Shown here: positions 17,618 to 27,451 of the stretch, piece by piece
Layout: every line of letters starts with the position of its first letter
Position numbering within the stretch: the stretch's first letter is position 1
Origin: DATNFP01 sp035606335
Lineage (GTDB): Bacteria > Bacteroidota > Bacteroidia > Chitinophagales > Chitinophagaceae
Direction: 5' to 3'
Length of the DNA stretch: 64,000 nucleotides
NCBI GenBank assembly: GCA_035606335.1
Contig: DATNFP010000076.1
Span: 1-64,000, forward strand
The notes under the pieces: generated by a model
Database searches by the model: none
What the model saw: only the letters and a program-made list of their open reading frames with translations
Told to the model about the DNA's origin: nothing
Position numbers and translations under genes: made by a program

Positions 17618-18388
17618 ATGAGCATGGAATATTCAAAATCAATAGATCGTTTAAGGAAAATAATGGATGAGCTAAGGGGGCGATGTCCATGGGATAAAAA
17701 ACAGACCATACAAACTCTTCGCCAGCAAACATTAGAAGAAACATATGAGCTTACAGATGCGATCACCGAAGAAAACTGGGATGGGATAAAAGAAGAATTA
17801 GGTGACATGCTGCTTCATATAGTATTCTACAGCAAGATTGGCAGTGAACAGGATAAATTTTGTTTCGACGATGTAATTGAAGCTGTTTGTAATAAGTTGG
17901 TAGCGCGCCATCCTCATATTTATAGTAGTGTACAAGTTGAGAACGATGACCAGGTGAAACAAAACTGGGAGAAGCTGAAATTAAAAGAAGGCAAAAAATC
18001 CGTGTTAAGTGGCGTGCCGCAATCACTGCCTGCTCTGATGAAAGCGCTTCGCCTTCAGGAAAAAGCAAAGCAGGTTGGTTTTGAATGGGACCATACAGCA
18101 CAGGTGAAAGAAAAAGTAGATGAAGAAATCGGAGAGCTATACGAAGCCGTCGCTTCAGGCAGCCAGAGCGACATTGAAGATGAGATGGGAGATGTTTTGT
18201 TTGCGCTGATTAATTATGCACGGTTTGTGCATGTAGACCCGGAACATGCACTTGAGAAAACAAACAAGAAATTTATCCGCCGCTTTCAGCAAATGGAAGT
18301 AATGGCACAAACACAAGGCAGGGCTTTGCACGATATGGATCTTATGGAAATGGACGCCTTGTGGAACAAAGCTAAAGAACAGGAATAA
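17618..18388 (+). CDS. mazG: Nucleoside triphosphate pyrophosphohydrolase MazG
   Basis: All-alpha NTP pyrophosphatase that hydrolyses (d)NTPs to monophosphates, thought to clean damaged nucleotides or modulate (p)ppGpp stress. The 256-residue product has two MazG domains: the first with RGRCPWDKKQTIQTLRQQ and the metal site EETYELTDAI followed by EELGDMLLHIVF; the second with KVDEEIGELYEAV and EDEMGDVLFALINYARF. This two-domain layout matches E. coli MazG. It lies 6 bp after ubiX and 8 bp before the histidine kinase. Confidence 0.95.
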   Translation: MSMEYSKSIDRLRKIMDELRGRCPWDKKQTIQTLRQQTLEETYELTDAITEENWDGIKEELGDMLLHIVFYSKIGSEQDKFCFDDVIEAVCNKLVARHPHIYSSVQVENDDQVKQNWEKLKLKEGKKSVLSGVPQSLPALMKALRLQEKAKQVGFEWDHTAQVKEKVDEEIGELYEAVASGSQSDIEDEMGDVLFALINYARFVHVDPEHALEKTNKKFIRRFQQMEVMAQTQGRALHDMDLMEMDALWNKAKEQE

Positions 18389-18396
18389 ATATATAA

Positions 18397-21300
18397 GTGT
18401 TCAGGCGCTATCCATATTGGGGTTGGCTGCTGCTCGGTACTTTTTTATGGTGCGTGGCAGGTTACCGCTTTCATACACACAGGCTCGATTTAATGCCTGA
18501 ACGGATGGCACATGCCGTAGCTAATGATTTTCATAAAAGTGAAAAAGCTATTCAAAAGCTGGTTGATGATAAAGAGTTAATAAAAAAGATCTTTGCCGAT
18601 TCACTAAGTCCCAAAGAGATCAGCCGTTTGCAGGAATTGCCATTTTACTTATATGCGTTCGATAATGATACTCCCTCATTCTGGAATACTAATGAAGTTC
18701 TTCTAAATTGTAATGCTTCGGATACTGGTCAGGTTAAATTAATACATCACGACAGGGGCATTTTTGTCCAGCAATGTTTTTCATTCCCCTATTTAGATAG
18801 CCAAAAGAAGCTTGTAGTGATCATTCCGGTCGTTACACGCTATCCCATCGAGAACGAATATCTGAAATCACATTTTCATGCAGCTAAATATATACCAGCA
18901 AGTACACAAGTATTAGCAATACAGCAAAAAAATACTTTTACGATTAACAGCCTCTCCGGCAAACCTGCTTTTTATTTATTGTTTCACGCACAGGATATGC
19001 AGCGATGGTTGCCCGATACGTTCAATATTATTTTAATAATCGTTGCAATACTTGCTTTTGTGTCCTGGATACAGTTGATGGCAATTTACCTTGCCGGCAA
19101 GAGGTCTTATCTGCTTGGCCTGGGTATAACAGCAATTATTGTAGTTGGTGTACGAGCACTTACTTATAAATATGGTCTGCCTTTCAATCTTGATGGTCTT
19201 GCTTTTTTTTCGCCGCGTTTATATGCTTCCAGTGCTTTCCTTCCTTCATTAGGCGATCTGTTGATCAATACACTTTGCCTTTTATGGTTGGCTGTTTTTA
19301 TAATACGCCATACTCCTTACAAAACATTTTTTAGTGGCATCAGATCACTTACTGCAAAGTATATAGTTGCCGGTGTCTTAATAGCATTGCTCATAGCGTA
19401 TACATTTGGCTTTGTAAATATCATTCGCAGCCTTGTGCTCGATTCAGATATTTCATTTGATGTTAGCCATTTTTATTCCATTAATGAATACACGATACTT
19501 GGCTTGTTTGTCATATGTATCCTCACAGGTTTGTCATGTCTTATAATATACCTTTTCAACATTGAGCTTTTAAGTCTCATCAGCAACAAGTGGACGAAAT
19601 ATTTATCGATAGCTGTGATTGGTCTTATATTCATTATATGCGGCAATAAATTCAGGCATCCGTTTATTTACCTGTTATTACTATGGTTGATCGTTCTCAT
19701 TGCCCTGCTCGATATAAAAAGGTTTACGCTGGTTTCCGATCTGTTTGAGCCCCACATGGTGTTCTGGGCCGTATTTATTTGCGCTTTCCCTACAGCTCTG
19801 CTCCAATATTTCAATCATATAAAAGAAAGGGAATGGCGTGAGGTTTTTGCCAATCAGCAGGTTGCTCCTGAACATGATGTTGTTACGGAGTTTGCCTTTA
19901 AAAAAATACAATCAAATATTGGAAAGGATAAGATCATAAAAGAATTTTTCTATAAACCTGATGCAGCAAAACGTAAACTCATTGACCAGCGCCTCGATAT
20001 CGCATACCTGGGCGGACAGCTCAATAAATACCAGTCCAGAATTTATCTTTTCGACAATAAAGGACGTAGCTTATTCAATAAGGATACTGTAACATTTGGA
20101 TCCTTAACACAGCAAATACAGGAAGCCACACCTTCCGATGGCCCATTATTCTATAAAGATTTTGCACAAGATGCCCATTATTATATAGCCTATATTCCTA
20201 TCGGCAAAGATTCTGCGATTACCGATAGTGCGCAGAAAGCTGTGGGTTACATATTTATAGACCTTGCGCTTAAAAAAGGAGTTAATGAAACTGTTTACCC
20301 GGAATTATTACAACCTTCCTTAGTCAAAAACAACCCGATTGAATCTGAATATGCCTATGCTATTTATGTAAACAACAGACTGATCACCCAGGTAAACGAC
20401 TACCCGTTTTTTACCCGCCTTAAATCAGACACTTTACAAAAAGGACAACATGTTTTTTACAATAAAACAAATTCTTCTGAGCTATGGTATCAATATAATG
20501 ATCGTAAATTAATTATAGTAGTACATAATCATGATGTTGTTATCGAGATCATTACTTTGTTTTCTTATCTTTTTGGGATAGAGATAGCCATTGCCATTTT
20601 GATCTTGCTATACCAGGTATATCTTTCATCCTATATCCATTCCGGCTTCCCGGGGCGTATTACAAATCTCACACTTCGCAGGCGTATACACCTTTCTATG
20701 CTGGCCGTAGTATTAGTATCTTTTATAATCATAGGGTTCGTTACTGTTACATTTTTTATCAGCCAGTATGAAAAATCAAACAGGAATAAGCTTGAATCCG
20801 CAATGCAGATCGTACAGCAATCAACGGAGCAATATTTGCGGCAAGGAAATGCTTTAACGAATGAATCAAAATTTGATTCTCTGGCTCGCACTTCAAGGTT
20901 TAAATATTTTATCAATAACCTGGCTAATGGTCAAAAAATCGATATCAATGTGTTCGACGACAATGGCACCTTATCTGCCTCGTCACAGGATGACATTTAC
21001 GATAAGCTATTATTAGCGCGTATCATCCGCCCGGACGCATGGTATCAGTTAGCTAACCTTGGCAAATCTACTTTTATACAAAACGAAAAAGTCGGGGATC
21101 TGTCCTACCTGTCTGGCTATCTCCCTATACGAAATGAAACAGGTGTTGCTGTCGGCTATATTAATGTCCCCTTTTTCTCTTCGCAGCGCGATTTGAATTT
21201 TCAGATCTCAAATATTGTTGTTACGCTGGTTAATTTGTATGCATTTATATTTCTTGTTTCCGGCCTGCTTACAGTAGTGATCACACGATGGCTTACACGT

Positions 21301-22143
21301 ACTTTCAATCTCATTATCAGCCAGTTTAGCCGTTTAAACCTGCAACGTAATGAGCGCATCCAATGGCCTTACGACGATGAAGTAGGATTGCTGGTAAGAG
21401 AGTATAATAACATGGTAAAAAAAGTAGAAGAGAATGCAGCTATACTGGCACAAAGCGAACGTGAGAGTGCATGGCGCGAAATGGCAAGACAAGTAGCTCA
21501 CGAGATCAAGAATCCGCTTACTCCTATGAAACTAAATATCCAGTATCTGCAACAGGCAATGGTAAAAGATCAGGCCAATGTAAAAGAGCTGGCAACTAAA
21601 GTATCCGATTCATTGATTGAGCAAATAGACAATCTCTCTTATATAGCTTCAGAGTTTTCCAATTTTGCCAAGATGCCTGAAGCACGCCCTGAAGACATTG
21701 ATCTAAATGAGCTATTATACAAAGCGGCAGAGCTATATCTCAACGACCAAAATATAAATGCGAGTGTTGAAAACGATACTGCCGAAAAATTGTTAGTGCA
21801 CTCAGATCGTAGTCAGCTCCTGCGTGTATTTACAAACCTCCTGGAAAATGCCAAGCAGGCCATCCCGGCCGATAGAGAAGGCATCATAAAAATAAGATTC
21901 TCAAATGAAGGCGATAACGTAACCGTGTCTATTGCAGACAATGGCAATGGTATTTCCGAGGATGTGGTAAAGAAAATTTTTGTTCCTTATTTCACTACCA
22001 AATCGTCAGGCACAGGTTTGGGATTGGCAATGACAAAAAAGATTATTGAATTTTGGAAAGGAGAGATCTGGTTTCAAACAAAAGAAAATGAAGGAACCAC
22101 TTTCTTTATTCGATTGCCCCTCGTGAAAAAAGAAAGTGCATAA
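18397..22143 (+). CDS. Very large multi-TM sensor histidine kinase, NtrY-like output
   Basis: A 1248-residue membrane histidine kinase. The start is GTG, 8 bp after mazG; no better ATG precedes the first TM helix (YWGWLLLGTFLWCVAG). About 9-10 more hydrophobic segments follow in the first 470 residues, then a ~240-residue extracytoplasmic region (~475-710), TM helices near 715-740 and 768-790, a second sensor region (~790-945), a last TM near 945-968, a HAMP domain (~970-1020), and a kinase core with phospho-acceptor His1035 in VAHEIKNPLTPM. The ATPase domain has N-box NLLENAKQAI, G1 DNGNGIS and G2 GTGLGLAMTKKI. The core resembles NtrY-type kinases. No response regulator is adjacent. The signal sensed is unknown. 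Confidence 0.92.
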   Translation: MFRRYPYWGWLLLGTFLWCVAGYRFHTHRLDLMPERMAHAVANDFHKSEKAIQKLVDDKELIKKIFADSLSPKEISRLQELPFYLYAFDNDTPSFWNTNEVLLNCNASDTGQVKLIHHDRGIFVQQCFSFPYLDSQKKLVVIIPVVTRYPIENEYLKSHFHAAKYIPASTQVLAIQQKNTFTINSLSGKPAFYLLFHAQDMQRWLPDTFNIILIIVAILAFVSWIQLMAIYLAGKRSYLLGLGITAIIVVGVRALTYKYGLPFNLDGLAFFSPRLYASSAFLPSLGDLLINTLCLLWLAVFIIRHTPYKTFFSGIRSLTAKYIVAGVLIALLIAYTFGFVNIIRSLVLDSDISFDVSHFYSINEYTILGLFVICILTGLSCLIIYLFNIELLSLISNKWTKYLSIAVIGLIFIICGNKFRHPFIYLLLLWLIVLIALLDIKRFTLVSDLFEPHMVFWAVFICAFPTALLQYFNHIKEREWREVFANQQVAPEHDVVTEFAFKKIQSNIGKDKIIKEFFYKPDAAKRKLIDQRLDIAYLGGQLNKYQSRIYLFDNKGRSLFNKDTVTFGSLTQQIQEATPSDGPLFYKDFAQDAHYYIAYIPIGKDSAITDSAQKAVGYIFIDLALKKGVNETVYPELLQPSLVKNNPIESEYAYAIYVNNRLITQVNDYPFFTRLKSDTLQKGQHVFYNKTNSSELWYQYNDRKLIIVVHNHDVVIEIITLFSYLFGIEIAIAILILLYQVYLSSYIHSGFPGRITNLTLRRRIHLSMLAVVLVSFIIIGFVTVTFFISQYEKSNRNKLESAMQIVQQSTEQYLRQGNALTNESKFDSLARTSRFKYFINNLANGQKIDINVFDDNGTLSASSQDDIYDKLLLARIIRPDAWYQLANLGKSTFIQNEKVGDLSYLSGYLPIRNETGVAVGYINVPFFSSQRDLNFQISNIVVTLVNLYAFIFLVSGLLTVVITRWLTRTFNLIISQFSRLNLQRNERIQWPYDDEVGLLVREYNNMVKKVEENAAILAQSERESAWREMARQVAHEIKNPLTPMKLNIQYLQQAMVKDQANVKELATKVSDSLIEQIDNLSYIASEFSNFAKMPEARPEDIDLNELLYKAAELYLNDQNINASVENDTAEKLLVHSDRSQLLRVFTNLLENAKQAIPADREGIIKIRFSNEGDNVTVSIADNGNGISEDVVKKIFVPYFTTKSSGTGLGLAMTKKIIEFWKGEIWFQTKENEGTTFFIRLPLVKKESA

Positions 22144-22146
22144 CAA

Positions 22147-23160
22147 TTACCACACTTGCACTTCCCGCTCAAGTATAATGCCGAACCGTTCATTTACAGA
22201 AGCTATTATTTCTTCCGATAATTGCCATACTTCTTCTCCCGTAGCTCTACCATAGTTTACAAGCACTAATGCCTGTTGGTTATGTACTCCTGTTGAGCCA
22301 ACACGATATCCCTTCCAGCCACATTGTTCTATAAGCCAGCCCGCAGGTATTTTTATCATTCCTGGCGTTGCAGGATAAGAAGGTATGTGAGGATAATTTA
22401 TTTGCAATGTCTCAAATTGTGTTACCGGAATGGTAGGGTTTTTAAAAAAACTGCCTGCATTACCTATTTCCATGGGGTCTGGCAGTTTGCTGGTGCGTAT
22501 GGCTATTACTGCATCTGCAATTACTTTTATTGAAACATCTGTTACATCCAGTTTGCGTAGCTCATGCTCTATGGCACCATAAGCTATGTTATAGAGAGGT
22601 TTTTTATTAAGCCTGAAAGTTACTGTGCTAACGAAAACCTTGTCTTTTAGTTCATGTTTAAAGATGCTGTCCCGGTAGGCAAATCTGCATTCTTCATTAG
22701 TATAGGTTATAAACCTTTCTTCTTCCCAATGCCACACCGTTACTGCTTCTATTGTTTCCTTTGCTTCTACACCATAGGCGCCTATGTTTTGTATCGGTGC
22801 TGCTCCCACTGTTCCGGGTATCAATGCAAGGTTTTCAATTCCCGCCCAGCTATTTTCAATAGCATACATCACAAGCTCATGCCATATTTCTCCCGATTGT
22901 ACTTTCAGCCACACATGCTTGTCATCTTCCTTTTCCACTGTTATACCTTTCAATCTGTTTAATATAACTAATCCGTCTAAATCATGTGTAAGCAATACAT
23001 TACTACCCCCGCCAAGTATATATCTTTTCCCTGGAAGTGCATTATCAGTTGTTATCCGGGGTAAAACATTCTCATCATCCAGCATAATAAAATATGCAGC
23101 AGATACGTCCATACCGAACGTATTATATGGCTTCAGAGATATATTTTGCTGTATCTGCAT
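22147..23160 (-). CDS. murB: UDP-N-acetylenolpyruvoylglucosamine reductase
   Basis: MurB uses FAD and NADPH to form UDP-N-acetylmuramate in peptidoglycan synthesis. The 337-residue product is of the E. coli-like long type. FAD-binding motifs are RYILGGGSNVLL and IPGTVGAAPIQNIGAYGVE; the catalytic Ser is in GNAGSFFKNP and the catalytic Glu is in the C-terminal LEREVQVW. It lies 36 bp behind the dipeptide epimerase on the same strand; both act on murein metabolism, so an operon is likely, although a promoter box sits directly before murB. Its stop is 3 bp from that of the convergent kinase gene. Confidence 0.96.
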   Translation of the reverse strand: MQIQQNISLKPYNTFGMDVSAAYFIMLDDENVLPRITTDNALPGKRYILGGGSNVLLTHDLDGLVILNRLKGITVEKEDDKHVWLKVQSGEIWHELVMYAIENSWAGIENLALIPGTVGAAPIQNIGAYGVEAKETIEAVTVWHWEEERFITYTNEECRFAYRDSIFKHELKDKVFVSTVTFRLNKKPLYNIAYGAIEHELRKLDVTDVSIKVIADAVIAIRTSKLPDPMEIGNAGSFFKNPTIPVTQFETLQINYPHIPSYPATPGMIKIPAGWLIEQCGWKGYRVGSTGVHNQQALVLVNYGRATGEEVWQLSEEIIASVNERFGIILEREVQVW

Positions 23161-23167
23161 GTGCTTG

Positions 23168-23196
23168 CAAAAATAAGGGCGTTATTTAAAAAACAA
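23168..23196 (-). promoter_or_regulatory. Promoter directly before murB
   Basis: Read on the minus strand, TATTTTTG (23175 to 23168) matches TAnnTTTG, with a TTG core 18 bp upstream (23196 to 23194). Only 7 bases separate the box from the murB ATG, so transcripts would have a leader of nearly zero length. Confidence 0.5.
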
Positions 23197-24237
23197 TTAA
23201 CTCTTATTTTTTTCGAATGGCCTACCACAAAACTTTATCCCAAGGCCATTTCTCCCACTCAATTGTATCACACCATTATTGTACTCTAATCCCTCAGCTA
23301 CGTCTTCTTTTAGTAATAATGGCCCGTCAGCATCTACTATATCCAGCAGTGGCATCATATTGGCTATGGCAGCGCTTCCTATAGTGCATTCATTCATCGA
23401 GCCCATCATTACTTTCATTCCCAATTTTTTTGCCTCCTGTATCATACGCAATGCTGGCGTTATGCCGCCACATTTGGTAAGCTTAATATTAATGCCATGA
23501 AAGTACTCTGAGCATTTTTTTACATCTTGCTCTGTCTGGCAGCTTTCATCAGCAAACACAGGAATAGGCGATAATTGTTTTAATTCTTTGTATTCTTCCA
23601 GGGCATCTCTTTTCAATGGTTGCTCTATCATTGCAACATCAAGCCGTTGTAATTCAGGCAATAATTCTTTTGTTTCATCAAGCGTCCAGCCTTCGTTTGC
23701 GTCTATATATAGTGTAGCGTTGGTGTGCTTTCTCAGTGCACGCAATGCTTCTATATCATTTGCTTTGCCCACCTTTACCTTATATATAGGCCACGGATGC
23801 CGTTCCATTTTTATTACCACTTCCTCTATAGTATCCATGCCAATGGTATAGTCTGTTAGTGGTACATTCTGCCAGCTAAGGCCCAGCATCTCATACAATG
23901 GTTTACGACGAAGCTGCGCAAATAGATCCCAACCTGCTATATCCAATGCTGCAATTAAAAAGTTTTGCCCGGGTAATAGATGATGTAAAAAATGCCAAAA
24001 GCGTTGCGGGTCTATCAGTGCATATTTTTCTATTACCCCCCTTTTTGCTTCCAGTCCTTCTATCATTTGAGGAACGGTTATATCATAATATTTTATTGCC
24101 GGCGCTTCCCCATATCCCGTTATATTCCCCATAGTTAATGAAACTACCAAAGTAGGCTGATGTGTCTTTGTGCCTTTGGATATTGTAAATGGATATTCAA
24201 ACGCAAGTTCAAAAGGGTAATACCTTAATTGTAGCAT
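23197..24237 (-). CDS. Dipeptide epimerase (L-Ala-D/L-Glu epimerase type)
   Basis: An enolase-superfamily enzyme of the muconate-lactonizing subgroup; in bacteria such genes beside murein genes usually epimerise L-Ala-D-Glu during peptidoglycan recycling. The 346-residue barrel shows the KxK acid/base motif in YKVKVGK, three metal ligands in YIDANEGW, MIEQPL and VFADESC, and the second catalytic Lys in INIKLTKCGG. The C-terminal MMGSMNECTIG also fits the subgroup. Substrate specificity cannot be fixed by sequence alone, but location upstream of murB supports a role in murein peptide recycling. Confidence 0.9.
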   Translation of the reverse strand: MLQLRYYPFELAFEYPFTISKGTKTHQPTLVVSLTMGNITGYGEAPAIKYYDITVPQMIEGLEAKRGVIEKYALIDPQRFWHFLHHLLPGQNFLIAALDIAGWDLFAQLRRKPLYEMLGLSWQNVPLTDYTIGMDTIEEVVIKMERHPWPIYKVKVGKANDIEALRALRKHTNATLYIDANEGWTLDETKELLPELQRLDVAMIEQPLKRDALEEYKELKQLSPIPVFADESCQTEQDVKKCSEYFHGINIKLTKCGGITPALRMIQEAKKLGMKVMMGSMNECTIGSAAIANMMPLLDIVDADGPLLLKEDVAEGLEYNNGVIQLSGRNGLGIKFCGRPFEKNKS

Positions 24238-24241
24238 TAGA

Positions 24242-24249
24242 TAAATTTG
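24242..24249 (+). promoter_or_regulatory. -7 box upstream of the glycosyltransferase
   Basis: TAAATTTG matches TAnnTTTG and ends 31 bp before the ATG at 24281, in the short divergent gap to the epimerase gene. No well-spaced -33 element seen. Confidence 0.4.
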
Positions 24250-24280
24250 CGATTATTTTTGTTTACTCAAAATACTACTT

Positions 24281-25927
24281 ATGCCTAAAGTACCCATATG
24301 GGTTTTTATATTTATTGGCTTATTATATTTCTCAGCAGTTCGGATAGATACAATGGATGTAGATGCGTCCCAGTACGCAGAAATGAGCCGTGAGATGAGC
24401 ACTAATAAAGATTATTTACATCTGTACGACAGAGGTAGGGATTACCTGGATAAACCGCCATTTTTATTTTGGGTTAGCTCACTCAGTATTCAGGCATTCG
24501 GCGCAAATAATTTCGGTTATAAGCTTCCTTCTATATTATTCGCCCTTTTAGCTGTATATGCTACCTATCGTTTGGCAAGGTTGCTGTATGATGAAGCTAC
24601 CGGCCGTATGGCTGCACTTATACTGGCTACATGCCAGGGAATGTTCCTGATGACAAATGACATTCGTTGTGATACAATCCTTATGGGTTGGGTCATCACA
24701 GCTATTTGGCTGATAAAGGAATGGGATATATCCCGGAAGCTGCCATATTTTATTTTAGGCTGTGTGTGCATTGCTTTCGGTTTGATGACAAAAGGGCCAA
24801 TCGCCATAATGGTTCCTGTATTCTGTTTTGCGAGTGATTGGATATTAAAAGGCGAGTGGCGCAAACTGTTCCGCTTAGAATACTTTCTGGGGCTTATTAT
24901 AATAGGATTGCTACTTATCCCTATGAGCATTGGATTGTATCAACAATTTGATCTTCATCCTGAAAAAATAGTAAACGGCAAACAAGGCGTTTCAGGATTG
25001 CGCTTCTTTTTCTGGTCACAAAGTTTTGGTCGTATTACAGGAGAAAGTCCATGGAATAATGGCGCCGATATAAGTTTTCTTATGTTGAATATGTTGTGGT
25101 CTTTTCTGCCATGGATATTTTTGTTCTTAACCGGATTAGTAATAAATATTATCAATCTCGTAAAGCAAAAGTTTCACATCTACCAGTACCAGGAGTGGAT
25201 TTCTTCGGGTGGTTTTATACTAGCTTACTTAGCATTAGGCTCTTCTCATTACCAGCTCCCGCATTACATATTTGTAGTCTTCCCATTAGCAGCAATAGTC
25301 ACAGCATCATTGCTTCGCGATATATATGAAAACGGCCGCTATCCCCGTCTTTGCCGCATTTTGCATCCTGCGCATATTTTCATTGTCTCCCTGCTTTTTT
25401 TAGTTACCTTATTAATGCTTACGGTTGTCTTTCCGGCCGGCGCAGTTAGCGTTATTCTTTGGGTCATTGCCTTTGCTATATGGTTGTTCATATGGTTCAG
25501 AAGAAGAAAATTGAAAGGGAAGATATTATGGATATGTGCATCAGGCATTGTGCTGATAAACATTTTTGTCACCAATCATTTTTATTACCATTTGCTTCAG
25601 TATCAGTTAGGCTCTCAGGTAGGACGATTTATTAAGATTCATAACATTCCTGCTGATAGTGTCGCGTCTTATAATGTTCACGACCCTCTCAATTCAATTT
25701 CTTTTTATGCTGGTCATATGATAACAAATGACAGTCCATCGTTTAATAAGAATGAGTACATACTTACTATGAACTACGGGCTCAGATCCTTGCAGCAAAA
25801 GGGGTTAAATTATGATATAGTAAAGAGTGGTGTTTTTTTTAAAGTGAGTGAATTAACACCAGAATTTTTAAACCCAAATACAAGGGATAAGGCTGTAAGT
25901 GATTATTACTTAGTGAGATTAAAATAA
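24281..25927 (+). CDS. ArnT-like membrane glycosyltransferase (GT family 39/83 type)
   Basis: A 548-residue multi-pass protein of the dolichyl-phosphate-mannose/ArnT superfamily, which moves a sugar from a polyprenyl phosphate donor to lipid A, protein or other acceptors on the outer face of the inner membrane. The N-terminal loop after the first helix contains MDVDASQYAEMSREM, with the conserved acidic residues expected at the catalytic site, followed by YLDKPPFLFWVSSL, a family hallmark. About 10-12 TM helices span the protein; the C-terminal ~110 residues form a soluble periplasmic domain. The donor and acceptor cannot be told. Confidence 0.88.
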   Translation: MPKVPIWVFIFIGLLYFSAVRIDTMDVDASQYAEMSREMSTNKDYLHLYDRGRDYLDKPPFLFWVSSLSIQAFGANNFGYKLPSILFALLAVYATYRLARLLYDEATGRMAALILATCQGMFLMTNDIRCDTILMGWVITAIWLIKEWDISRKLPYFILGCVCIAFGLMTKGPIAIMVPVFCFASDWILKGEWRKLFRLEYFLGLIIIGLLLIPMSIGLYQQFDLHPEKIVNGKQGVSGLRFFFWSQSFGRITGESPWNNGADISFLMLNMLWSFLPWIFLFLTGLVINIINLVKQKFHIYQYQEWISSGGFILAYLALGSSHYQLPHYIFVVFPLAAIVTASLLRDIYENGRYPRLCRILHPAHIFIVSLLFLVTLLMLTVVFPAGAVSVILWVIAFAIWLFIWFRRRKLKGKILWICASGIVLINIFVTNHFYYHLLQYQLGSQVGRFIKIHNIPADSVASYNVHDPLNSISFYAGHMITNDSPSFNKNEYILTMNYGLRSLQQKGLNYDIVKSGVFFKVSELTPEFLNPNTRDKAVSDYYLVRLK

Positions 25928-26070
25928 ATTCCTATTAAATAATTGTCTAAAACACATTCTATTGTAAATAAGTTGTTAACGATATAATACTTACTGATTA
26001 ACAAATATTTTCAACCCACCTTTATCCTACAACACTCTGTATAAAAAAAGTAGTTGACTATTCTGCAGCA

Positions 26071-26430
26071 ATGAAAAAAATAGTGCTTGTAGATGATGTG
26101 GTCATATCAAATTTCATTATGAAGAAATTGATCAGCGCTATCGCGCCCGATATTGCCATTTTCGATTTCACAGACCCCGTAATAGCACTATCTGCAATTA
26201 AAGAGATTAGCCCCGATATTATATTTCTTGATATAAATATGCCCAATATTAATGGCTGGAGCTTCCTTGATACAATGAAAGAAATGAACCTCGACTTCAA
26301 GGTTATAGTTGTATCATCTTCTCAATCCGAGTCAGATAAAAAGCAGTCGCTGAACTATAAAAATGTAGTTCGCTACTTTTCAAAGCCTGTTAAAAAACAG
26401 GATGTAGCAGACTTATTCAGCGCTATTTAG
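26071..26430 (+). CDS. Stand-alone response regulator receiver protein
   Basis: A 119-residue single-domain CheY-like receiver. The acidic pair is Asp8-Asp9 (VLVDDV), the phospho-acceptor is Asp54 (IIFLDINMP), the switch Ser is near 82-84 (VVSSS) and the conserved Lys is Lys105 (FSKPVK). No output domain. It could receive phosphate from the orphan large kinase encoded ~4 kb upstream, but nothing in the sequence shows this. Upstream, TTGTTAA and TTAACAA form a loose inverted repeat at 25973-26004. Confidence 0.9.
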   Translation: MKKIVLVDDVVISNFIMKKLISAIAPDIAIFDFTDPVIALSAIKEISPDIIFLDINMPNINGWSFLDTMKEMNLDFKVIVVSSSQSESDKKQSLNYKNVVRYFSKPVKKQDVADLFSAI

Positions 26431-26466
26431 CTAAAATTAAAAATGCAGGTAATACAGTATTATGAG

Positions 26467-27435
26467 TTACTTGTGCTGATTCTTTCGCTTTAATGCCTTT
26501 TCAGCGGCAGCAACTATATGCTCTTTTGTTAGTCCGTATTTTTCCAGCAGTTCCATGGGTTTGCCGCTTTCTCCAAATGTATCATTTACGGCAACATATT
26601 CATGCGGTACCGGGCAATGTTGTGCAGCTACATTAGCAACGCTATCTCCTAATCCTCCATTTTTCTGATGCTCTTCAGCAGTTACAACACATCCCGTTTT
26701 CCTTAGCGATTTAATAATCGCTTCTTCATCCAGCGGCTTAATCGTGTGTATATTGATTAACTCTACCGATACTCCACGTTCAGCTAATATTTTAGCGGCT
26801 TCTACTGCGGTCCATACCATATGGCCGCAAGCAATGATGGATATATCAGTTCCTTTAGCAAGCAGTTGTGCTTTGCCTATTTCAAATGTTTGATCTTCAG
26901 GAGTAAAATTTGGCCATTTCGGTCTGCCAAAACGCAGATATACCGGTCCTTGATAATCTGCAATAGCAATAGTTGCAGCCTTAGTTTGGTTAAAGTCGCA
27001 AGGCACTATCACTGTCATGCCAGGCAGCATTTTTATCATGCCGATATCTTCCAGCACCTGGTGTGTTGCACCATCTTCTCCAAGTGTTAGCCCAGCGTGA
27101 GATGCACATATTTTCACATTCTTTCCGCTATATGCTATCGACTGGCGTATCTGGTCATACACACGCGAAGTAGAAAAGTTTGCAAATGTTGTGGTATATG
27201 GTATTTTCCCTCCAATAGTAAGACCTGCGGCTACTCCCATCATATTGGCCTCGGCAATACCGCACTGAATAAAGCGCTCAGGAAATTCCTTTATAAACTG
27301 GTTTAGTTTAAGCGATCCTGCAAGATCGGCCGTCAACGCTACAATATTAGGATTGCGCCTTGCGGCCTCTACAATACCCTCTCCAAATCCTGCGCGTGTT
27401 TCTTTTTCGTTTAGTGGCTTAATATTCTGTAACAT
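26467..27435 (-). CDS. Transketolase, C-terminal subunit
   Basis: The 322-residue product covers the pyrimidine-binding and C-terminal domains of a split transketolase, which moves two-carbon ketol units in the pentose phosphate pathway. Visible motifs: LTADLAGSL at the start, ERFIQCGIAEANMMGVAAGL with the catalytic Glu of the thiamine diphosphate site, and ASHAGLTLGEDGATHQ. I start at the ATG complementary to 27433-27435; a TTG three codons earlier lies inside the promoter box. The N-terminal subunit with the diphosphate-binding site is not in the window and must be elsewhere. The gene follows the SUI1 gene by 16 bp. Confidence 0.9.
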   Translation of the reverse strand: MLQNIKPLNEKETRAGFGEGIVEAARRNPNIVALTADLAGSLKLNQFIKEFPERFIQCGIAEANMMGVAAGLTIGGKIPYTTTFANFSTSRVYDQIRQSIAYSGKNVKICASHAGLTLGEDGATHQVLEDIGMIKMLPGMTVIVPCDFNQTKAATIAIADYQGPVYLRFGRPKWPNFTPEDQTFEIGKAQLLAKGTDISIIACGHMVWTAVEAAKILAERGVSVELINIHTIKPLDEEAIIKSLRKTGCVVTAEEHQKNGGLGDSVANVAAQHCPVPHEYVAVNDTFGESGKPMELLEKYGLTKEHIVAAAEKALKRKNQHK

Positions 27436-27441
27436 CGGGTG

Positions 27442-27449
27442 CAAAAATA
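27442..27449 (-). promoter_or_regulatory. -7 box directly before the transketolase gene
   Basis: On the minus strand TATTTTTG matches TAnnTTTG; 6 bases separate it from the ATG. It overlaps the end region of the preceding SUI1 gene, so it would be an internal promoter yielding a nearly leaderless transcript. Confidence 0.4.
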
Positions 27450-27451
27450 AA

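Noticed and set aside
27436..27444. TTG start for the transketolase gene
   Set aside because: It would place the initiation codon inside the TAnnTTTG box; the ATG at 27435 is normal for the family.
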